Both the position numbers and the translations under genes were made by a program. Of a stretch of DNA of 20,570 nt, positions 7,192-14,200 are shown piece after piece (positions within the stretch are counted from its first letter, which is position 1; every line of letters begins with the position of its first letter). Origin of the DNA: Rickettsiales bacterium (GTDB taxonomy: Bacteria; Pseudomonadota; Alphaproteobacteria; Rickettsiales; UBA1997); NCBI GenBank assembly GCA_031289855.1, contig JAITOR010000056.1:1-20570 (forward strand). The letters are read 5' to 3'. The notes beneath the pieces were generated by a model that searched no databases, was not told where the DNA came from, and was given only the letters and a program-made list of their open reading frames with translations.

Positions 7192-7473
7192 ATGAAAAAT
7201 GTGTTTTTTGTATTTTTTTTAATATTATCCGCCTGTTGTTCTACACAAGATAAAAAACAAGCAATTCAAATGCAATGTGGAACTCACAAAATAAGTATAG
7301 AATTTTACACTGACTATGCTAATTTATACTTTAATGGCAAAAAACTTACATTAGATAATGTAATTAGTGCCTCTGGCGCTAAATACGAAAAAGACAATAT
7401 AGTTGTGTGGAATAAAGCAAAAAACACAATATTTATAATTAATGACAAAAGATTCACCTGTAAAGACATTTAA
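7192..7473 (+). CDS. Small lipoprotein with MliC (lysozyme-inhibitor) domain
   Basis: Probable periplasm-facing lipoprotein of the MliC/PliC family, which inhibits C-type lysozyme. It is 93 aa. The signal peptide ends in lipobox LSAC (Cys15, followed by another Cys16). The mature part reads as a single MliC domain: an MQC start (Cys29), the family core SASGAKYEKDNIVVWNKAKNT (about 63-83, matching the SASGxxY...WxKG pattern with Ala in place of the usual Gly), and a final Cys91 able to pair with Cys29. It is convergent with murL and the two stop codons overlap in TTAA. In a peptidoglycan-containing bacterium living with a eukaryotic host, protection from lysozyme would make sense; that role is inference. 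Confidence 0.72.
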   Translation: MKNVFFVFFLILSACCSTQDKKQAIQMQCGTHKISIEFYTDYANLYFNGKKLTLDNVISASGAKYEKDNIVVWNKAKNTIFIINDKRFTCKDI

Positions 7474-8732
7474 AGCAAATCACTCAAATATTCTTTTTTC
7501 AATTTTTCAACATCGTATTTCAATTTTTCACATATATTTTTTACCACAAAATCATTTTCGTATTCACTCCCCTTCAACAACAAAAAAGCCAATGCCGACT
7601 CTTCAATTTCACCAACACATTCAAAAGGTTTACACCCTTGCAATCCCGCCAATTCTTCATATCCAACAAGTTGCGTTTCATCATTTAGCATATTTTTTCC
7701 AAAAATTTCAACCATATCTTGTTTTTTCATGAATGGAGAAAGCATTAAATATACAAAACGACATTTAGGACAATCACAACACCAAACCTTTTCCTCCTTT
7801 TTATCTGTAATTTTAAAGTTTCGATTACAACTTGAAAAAACTTGATGATATTGTTTTAATTCACTAAATTTTTTCGCAATAGCAATTTCATAATACGAAC
7901 GAATTGATGAATAATAATTGTATGATGACAATATATATTTTTGTATAAAATCATGCAAACTTTTTTCCGCTTCATAACTTTTACTCCATTGATGATTTAC
8001 CAATCTTCCTTGCCATTCAACATTGCCCACATTTGCTGATTTCTCATTTGCAATGGCCGTGGTATTACAATCATAAATTATACCAACACACACACTAATT
8101 AAAGCTATTATTGCACTAATTGGCACATGCCCATTGTAACAATCTCCATTTTTTACCAATTCTAATAAGGTTGTGGCAATTTTTCTTGACACTAAAATAT
8201 TTTTTTCACCAATGGCATCGCAACAATCTTTGATTGGCCTTGCAGTATTCACAGAAAAAGTATAAAATTGCTTATCTGGATACTGCGATTTTAACATATT
8301 GTAAACCACAATGGAATCCTTGCCACCACCTATTGGAATTATTGTATTATTTGACAATTTAACGTCATTTTGTATAGAATTTTCTATGTTAATTTTTAAA
8401 TCACTGGGAAATTTTATATCCAATAAAACTTTGTTTCTATAAGAAAATTCCCCCAATCCATTAAAATATAAATTATTTAAAAAATCTGCCTCTTCAATAT
8501 TTAATTTGCAAGTTTTTACAATAATATTTTTTGGCAAAAAAGATTTGTAATAACTGACACCGGCCATAAGGTGTAAATATTTAAATGCTCGTTCCAAGGC
8601 ATTTTTTTTATCATCACTTGGTGCTTTTTTAAAATCAATTTCCTCGACAAATTTATAATTATCGGTTTCATAATACAATTTTAAAGTTGTATCAACAAAT
8701 TCGTATTTTGAAAAAATAAAATTATTTTCCAT
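7470..8732 (-). CDS. murL: UDP-MurNAc-L-Ala-L-Glu epimerase MurL
   Basis: MurL, characterised in Xanthomonas, epimerises the terminal L-Glu of UDP-MurNAc-L-Ala-L-Glu to D-Glu in an ATP-dependent reaction; it works with a MurD2-type ligase that adds L-Glu, replacing glutamate racemase plus classical MurD. The protein is 420 aa. Visible family marks are a PP-loop-like IPIGGGKDS (132-140), ANEKSANVGN (228-237), NHQWSKSYEAE (246-256), FSSCNRNFKI, a Cys cluster CDCPKC (319-324, probably metal-binding), SPFMKKQDMVEIFG and GCKPFECVGEIEE (366-378). Upstream is a -10-like TAACAT 7 nt before the ATG and no Shine-Dalgarno. It is divergent from tmk and convergent with the MliC-like lipoprotein. The assignment relies on remembered family motifs. 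Confidence 0.85.
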   Translation of the reverse strand: MENNFIFSKYEFVDTTLKLYYETDNYKFVEEIDFKKAPSDDKKNALERAFKYLHLMAGVSYYKSFLPKNIIVKTCKLNIEEADFLNNLYFNGLGEFSYRNKVLLDIKFPSDLKINIENSIQNDVKLSNNTIIPIGGGKDSIVVYNMLKSQYPDKQFYTFSVNTARPIKDCCDAIGEKNILVSRKIATTLLELVKNGDCYNGHVPISAIIALISVCVGIIYDCNTTAIANEKSANVGNVEWQGRLVNHQWSKSYEAEKSLHDFIQKYILSSYNYYSSIRSYYEIAIAKKFSELKQYHQVFSSCNRNFKITDKKEEKVWCCDCPKCRFVYLMLSPFMKKQDMVEIFGKNMLNDETQLVGYEELAGLQGCKPFECVGEIEESALAFLLLKGSEYENDFVVKNICEKLKYDVEKLKKEYLSDLL

Positions 8733-8739
8733 ATTTTGT

Positions 8740-8767
8740 ATGTTACCATATTTGTTTTAAAAGTAAA
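8740..8767 (-). promoter_or_regulatory. Candidate promoter of murL, leaderless spacing
   Basis: Minus strand TTTACT (8767-8762), 16-nt spacer, TAACAT (8745-8740), then 7 nt to the ATG at 8732. The same TTTACT-16-box arrangement precedes dnaE. Confidence 0.4.
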
Positions 8768-8791
8768 CTAAATAAAATTTATTTTCAAAAA

Positions 8792-8824
8792 GTACTTCCA
8801 TGATTTGCATTTATGATATATAAT
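8792..8824 (+). promoter_or_regulatory. Second copy of the GTACTTCC / CATTTATG / TATA promoter element
   Basis: GTACTTCC (8792-8799), CATTTATG (8808-8815) and a TATATAAT run (8817-8824) with TG at the extended -10 position. The order and spacing nearly equal those at 4481-4512. It points rightward toward the tiny reading frame at 8859 and tmk at 8946. Confidence 0.45.
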
Positions 8825-8858
8825 GGTAGATATAATTAAAAAAATAAAGAAGGATAAT

Positions 8859-8876
8859 ATGAAAAAACAGAATTAA
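8859..8876 (+). other. Five-codon reading frame with a strong ribosome-binding site
   Basis: AGAAGGAT (8848-8855) precedes an ATG at 8859 that reads Met-Lys-Lys-Gln-Asn-stop. This is one of the best Shine-Dalgarno sequences in the window, yet it serves only a pentapeptide 70 nt before tmk. It may be a leader peptide, or the start of a decayed gene whose body was lost. No longer frame follows before tmk. Confidence 0.3.
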
Positions 8877-8910
8877 GAGCATTTAATACAAGTATTTATT
8901 TAATAATAAT

Positions 8911-8938
8911 TTGATAAAATTATTTATTGTTTTAATAT
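8911..8938 (+). promoter_or_regulatory. Candidate proximal promoter of tmk
   Basis: TTGATA (8911-8916), 16-nt spacer, TAATAT (8933-8938), then 7 nt to the tmk ATG at 8946. No Shine-Dalgarno is present. The sequence is almost pure A/T, so chance matches are likely. Confidence 0.35.
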
Positions 8939-8945
8939 TATTAAT

Positions 8946-9587
8946 ATGAATTTGGAAAAATTAAAAGGAAAATTTATAACCTTTGAGGGTGGAGAGGGTG
9001 TTGGAAAAACCACACAATCGAAGCTTATGGTGGAATATTTGAAGGACAATAAACTCAAGGCAGAATGGACAAGGGAGCCTGGCGGTTGTGATGCGGCAGA
9101 AAAAATACGAAATCTCCTGTTTTCCAAAGATGTGGAATGGGACGCAATGACTGAAATGCTTATGATGTATGCGGCTCGTAGAGAACATACTGAAAAAAAA
9201 ATAAAACCCGCTTTGAATAGGGGTGAAATTATTGTTAGTGATAGATATTTGGATAGCACTATGGCATATCAGGGGTATGCAGAAAATTTAGATAAAAAGG
9301 CCATAAAATTAGCAAGTAAAATTGTGCTTGGGGATTTTAAGCCTGATTTGACAATTATATTAGATTTGGATGTAAATGAAAGTTTGGAAAGAACGGTAAT
9401 TAGAGGCTTGGAAAATCGTTTTGATGAAAAAGAATTGGATTTTCATAAAAAAATTAGAAAAGGTTTTTTAGAAATAGCGGAGGACAATAAAAACAGAATT
9501 ATCGTTTTAAACGTATCGAAGAAGAATATAAAAGAGGTGCAAACTGATATTTTAAATATATTAATCAAAAAATTCGATTTATTTTAA
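8946..9587 (+). CDS. tmk: Thymidylate kinase
   Basis: Cytoplasmic enzyme that phosphorylates dTMP to dTDP with ATP, essential for dTTP supply. At 213 aa it has the normal length. The P-loop GGEGVGKT (15-22) is followed by WTREPGG (41-47), MLMMYAARREH (71-81), the DRYLDSTMAYQG motif (99-110) and a LID region RGLENRFDEKELDFHKKIRKG, with the basic residues in the LID as in the E. coli type. I use the ATG at 8946 because the P-loop follows at the usual distance. Its 3' end overlaps the convergent alaS fragment by 9 bp. In many Alphaproteobacteria tmk sits with holB; here no such partner follows. Confidence 0.96.
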   Translation: MNLEKLKGKFITFEGGEGVGKTTQSKLMVEYLKDNKLKAEWTREPGGCDAAEKIRNLLFSKDVEWDAMTEMLMMYAARREHTEKKIKPALNRGEIIVSDRYLDSTMAYQGYAENLDKKAIKLASKIVLGDFKPDLTIILDLDVNESLERTVIRGLENRFDEKELDFHKKIRKGFLEIAEDNKNRIIVLNVSKKNIKEVQTDILNILIKKFDLF

Positions 9588-11162
9588 AATGGCTTTTATT
9601 TTTTCAATAACTCCATCTTTTTTTTCAACACTTCCCATGGCAAACCAATCTTGTCCTCCCCCTTGCCCCACCTCTTTAATCAAATTTTTTGCACTATATT
9701 TTGTATTTAAATCTTTCGATACTCCAATTAGTATCGTGTTTTTACCATCAAATTCCGCAATTGCAACCACAACTGATTTTTCACTATATTTTTTATTTTG
9801 CTTATCTATAAAAACACCTTTCAAATCAGTCGGTGATGCATTTAAAATAATCGTTGCAAATACTATATCTCCTATTTTTTCTTCTTTAAATTCCATATTA
9901 CTTAAATTTGCTTTTTTTAAATTACTTAATTCCTTTCTAATCTCTTTATTTTCAATATTCAATGCACTAACTTTTTCAAAAACTCCTTCTACATTTGTTT
10001 CTAAAATTTCTGCCGTTTTTTCAGCCGTTCCAACCTGTTTATTCAAATACTGAATTGCATTTAAGCCTGTTAAAATCTCAATTCGCCTAATACCACTTCC
10101 AATGCTACTTTCACTTACAACTTTAAATACCCCAATATCACCCGTATTTTCCACATGTGTTCCACCACAAAAATCAATCGAATAATAGTTTTTTAAACCC
10201 ATGCCATTCAAAATATGCAAAGCCTCGCCTACATTTTTTAAATCAGATCCATCATTATTAAAAGTATGTTCCCCATCCTGTTCCCCAATAAATAAAACTC
10301 TTACTAAATCGCCATATTTTTCACCAAAAAGGGCAATGGCACCAGTTTTTTTAGCCTCATCAAGTGGCATAATTTTTGTCAAAGTTTTTGTTTTTTGATA
10401 AATAATTTCATTTACTATGTTTTCAATTTTTTTTAAATCATCTTTACTAACTGCTTTATTAAGAGCAAAATCATATCTCGCCCCATCTTCATCCACAAAA
10501 GACCCCTTTTGCACCACATTGTCACCATAAATTTTTCTTAATGCGGCCTCCAATAAATGAACTGCGGAGTGATTTGCTCTAATTTTATTTCGCTTATCGG
10601 TATTTATTGCAAGATTTACAAAATCTCCAACTTTGATTTTTCCACTTGTAACTTTACCTTTATGCAAAAAATATTTATCAAATGGTTGTTTAACATGGCT
10701 TATTTCAATTGTTGAAAAAGGCAATTGAATTGTGCCATTTTCACCTATTTGCATAGCAATTCCAGAATCACCAACTTGTCCTCCCATTTCTCCATAAAAT
10801 GAAGTTTTGTTAACAAAAAATTCCACATCATCTCCCGCTGTTGCTTCACTTACCTCAATGCTATCTTTTACCATTGCTAAAATTTTGCCCATTACAACAT
10901 TTTTATCATATCCCAAAAATTCAGTTTCCTGTATTCTATCTTTGATTTGATAATAAACTTCATTATTTTTTGCATCACCTGTACCACTCCATTTGCTTCG
11001 TTCTTTTTGTTCTGCCATGGATTTATCAAATTCTGCCACATCAACTTCAATGCCTTTGCCTCTTAGAATATCCTGTGTCAAGTCCAATGGAAATCCATAT
11101 GTATCATATAAAGTAAAGGCAATTTTGCCACTAAATAAAGGTTTTGCAACATTTTCCGTCAT
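9579..11162 (-). CDS. alaS: Free-standing C-terminal part of alanyl-tRNA synthetase (editing + C-Ala)
   Basis: Full-length AlaRS is about 870 aa; this 527-aa gene begins only at the family block SGKIAFTLYDTYGFPLDLT (11-29), so the class II catalytic core and most of the tRNA-acceptor recognition region are absent. What remains is complete: a middle-to-editing region with FYGEMGGQVGDSG (122-134), the metal-binding editing site NHSAVH (His198, His202) and FCGGTHVENTGDIG (Cys332, His336), then a coiled linker and the C-Ala domain with ILIGVSKD and GQGGGQD (499-505). All 527 codons are open and the editing ligands are intact, which argues against a pseudogene. The gene starts 64 nt after dnaE, with a promoter-like TTGACT/TATTAT in the gap, and no remnant of the N-terminal half lies there. 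Either a split synthetase with its N-terminal part elsewhere, or a trans-editing factor beside a full alaS. An extra segment of about 25 residues precedes Cys332. Confidence 0.93.
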   Translation of the reverse strand: MTENVAKPLFSGKIAFTLYDTYGFPLDLTQDILRGKGIEVDVAEFDKSMAEQKERSKWSGTGDAKNNEVYYQIKDRIQETEFLGYDKNVVMGKILAMVKDSIEVSEATAGDDVEFFVNKTSFYGEMGGQVGDSGIAMQIGENGTIQLPFSTIEISHVKQPFDKYFLHKGKVTSGKIKVGDFVNLAINTDKRNKIRANHSAVHLLEAALRKIYGDNVVQKGSFVDEDGARYDFALNKAVSKDDLKKIENIVNEIIYQKTKTLTKIMPLDEAKKTGAIALFGEKYGDLVRVLFIGEQDGEHTFNNDGSDLKNVGEALHILNGMGLKNYYSIDFCGGTHVENTGDIGVFKVVSESSIGSGIRRIEILTGLNAIQYLNKQVGTAEKTAEILETNVEGVFEKVSALNIENKEIRKELSNLKKANLSNMEFKEEKIGDIVFATIILNASPTDLKGVFIDKQNKKYSEKSVVVAIAEFDGKNTILIGVSKDLNTKYSAKNLIKEVGQGGGQDWFAMGSVEKKDGVIEKIKAILK

Positions 11163-11189
11163 ATTAAATTTTTATATTACATATTGTGT

Positions 11190-11217
11190 ATAATAATATT
11201 TATTTATTATTAGTCAA
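11190..11217 (-). promoter_or_regulatory. Candidate promoter of the alaS C-terminal gene
   Basis: Minus strand TTGACT (11217-11212), 16-nt spacer, TATTAT (11195-11190), inside the 64-nt gap after the dnaE stop. Predicted start near 11183, about 20 nt before the ATG. It suggests the fragment can be expressed independently of dnaE. Confidence 0.5.
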
Positions 11218-11226
11218 TTAATAAAT

Positions 11227-14200
11227 CTACACAACCCTAATTCCTTTTATTGCTTCTAATCTTTTTTTGTCCTCATCATGTAGCACATATTTATTTCCTA
11301 AATCAAATTTTTGCAACCCAGTGTCTAAAATTACTTTAGTCCATTCATTTGAGTTTTCTTTTTTTGTAGAATTTAGCACAGTTTGTATGTCCTTAATTTG
11401 CAATTGCGTTTCCGCATAAATTTTGATTTCATTTATAATTTGTTGTTTTTGTTCTCTTTGTTTTTTCTCTTGCATAACCGGATCCGGAACTTTGTTATCT
11501 TCCATCCAAGATGGTTTGTCTTTTTTATAATTAAAGCCGCCACCATATCCACCACCATGCCAACCGCCATATCCACTACTTCCACTAAATTTTCTTTTTA
11601 ATTTCAAATCGTATTTGTTATTTAAAAAATCATCCAATTTACAAAAATCAGTGGCATTTAGTCTATTTCGCCCACCTTCATCCCTATTATTGCTACAAGC
11701 AATGGCAATTTTTTCCCCCTTTTTTAAGATTGGATTTTCCACTAAATTTTCATCAAACACTGACATATTAACATTTCCTTTTGGATCATTTATGGTGATA
11801 AATAGATATTTACTACCTTTTTTAGTCTCCCTTTCATCAATTTTTTCTAAAATTCCGGCCATATAAAATCTTTCATCACTATCTATTTCTTTTAATTCAT
11901 TGGCAAATTTAACCTCCTTTATTTTCAATTGTGAAATTATCTTACATAATGGATTTTGCAATTCAACTTTTCCTGTTATAAAATCATCAAAACTTGCGAT
12001 ATCACTTATATTTAATCTTATCTGTTCTCCTTCATCTTTTCTAATATGAACTGACATAGCAACTTTACTGTGTAATTTTGCATCCAACAAATCTTTATGT
12101 TTTATCAATAATTCTTCGCTAAACAAAGTCATTTCAATAATTCCTTTTGGATCCGCCAATGTAATAAAGGCAAATTTTCCACTCTTATTTTTCTTTATTT
12201 CTTTTGATACCACAACCCCAACCATTATTATTCTATCATCATTTCCTAAATCTTGCAAACTATCACTATAAATAACATGCATTTCAAGCAATTCTTCATG
12301 ATATTTATACAGAGGATGACCACCAATAAAAAAACCAAATCCTCTAAATTCCATTTCAAATCTTTCATTCTCATCCCAATCGTTCATTTCTGGTAATTTT
12401 GTGGTCGAATGTTCTTCAAAAGCATCAAAAAAATTCATTTGTTTTGTATTTTTTTCCTCCATTGCACCTGAATTTAATTTTATAATTTCCTCAGTGGAAT
12501 CATGTATTTGTCTACGATTATTGTGTATACCATCAAAGGCTCCACACTTTGCAAGCGATTCAAGTATTTTTTTATTGATAATCTTTGTGTCAAATCGTTT
12601 TATGAAATCATAAATATCTTTAAAATCACCATTTTGTTTTCTTTCCTCAATAATTAACTCTGCGGCTTTCCAACCAAGTCCTTTAATACCAGCCAATCCA
12701 TATCTAACTGCATAATTTACATTATTTTCCTCATCTTTTTCCGTAAAATTGTATGGCTTTTCTCCGTCAATATCTCGCGATAAAACATTTTCATTTTTTT
12801 TAATACATTCAGTTTTAAAATATATATCACTTTTATTTATATCTGGCATTAATACTTTAAAATTATGCGACCTAATGTCTTCCACAAATGTTGCTATCAC
12901 ATCACTATCCGCAATTCTATCATTCATTGTTGCTACATAAAATTCCACAGGAAAATAGTACTTCAAAAAGGCAGTTTGATAACTAATAATTCCATAGGCT
13001 GTAGCATGGGCTAAATTAAAGCCATAACTCGCAAATTCGGCCATTAAATTAAATATTTTATTTCCAACATCCTCACTTATTCCACTATACTTACCAACGC
13101 CTGGAATTTCTTGCTCCACTTCCTCACCGAAAAGAGTAGTTTTAATTTTTCCGCCTCTTATAAAAATTTCCCTCTGAGCATCCATTTGTTCTTTAATTTT
13201 TTTACCCATTGCTCGCCTTAACATGTCGGCACCACCCATAGTATATCCTGCCAAATCTCTTGCAATATTCATAACTTGATCTTGGTAAACAATAATTCCA
13301 TATGTTTTTTCCAAAATTTTTAACATTAATGGATGTAAGCAGGATATTTTTTCATCTCCATTTTTTCTTTTAATATATGTTGGAATGCTACCCATTGGCC
13401 CTGGACGATATAAAGCCACAAGCGCTGTAATGTCATCAATTCTATCAGGTTTCATTTGTTTCAAATTACCTTTCATACCTGGACTTTCCGTTTGAAATAC
13501 TCCTAAAACATCAGCATTAGCATACATTTCATAAACTTTTTCATCATCAAATGGTATATTATTAATATCAATTCTAATTCCCCTATTTTCCATCAAATCA
13601 TCTATCACATCTTTTATCACGGTTAAAGTCGACAATCCCAAGAAATCAAATTTTACAAGACCAACTTCTTCCGCGTATTTCATTGTATATTGTATGGTTT
13701 GCATTTCCGCATCATCAGCAAAATACAATGGACAAATTTCTTTCAATGGCTTATCCCCAATAACAACTCCAGCTGCATGCACAGAGGTATTTTTGCATAA
13801 TTCTTCCAATTGCAAAGAGATATCAATAATTTCACCAATTTGTGAATCTTGTATCATATCTTGTTTTAAATTTTCATCATTACTTATGGCATCTTGCAAT
13901 TTAGAACCTTGTGGAATTCTTTTACTCAAATTATCAGCATCATTGTAATTGAATTGTAAAACCCTTGCCACATCCTTAATCACCGCTTTTGATTGCAATT
14001 TTCCAAATGTAACTATTTGTGAAACCAAATCTTTTCCGTATTTATTTTGCACATATTCCACCGCTTTACCTCTACCTCTTTGGCAAAAATCAATATCAAA
14101 ATCGGGCATTGAAACTCTTTCAGGGTTCAAAAATCTCTCAAACGATATATCGAATAAAATTGGATCTACATTTGTAATTTTTAAACTCCAAGCCACAACA

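Noticed and set aside
9579..11162. alaS fragment as an AlaX-type free editing protein or a pseudogene
   Set aside because: AlaX proteins start near the editing domain and are shorter; here the LYDTYGFPLDLT block and a C-Ala domain are present. There is no frameshift or stop in 527 codons, so decay is not visible.
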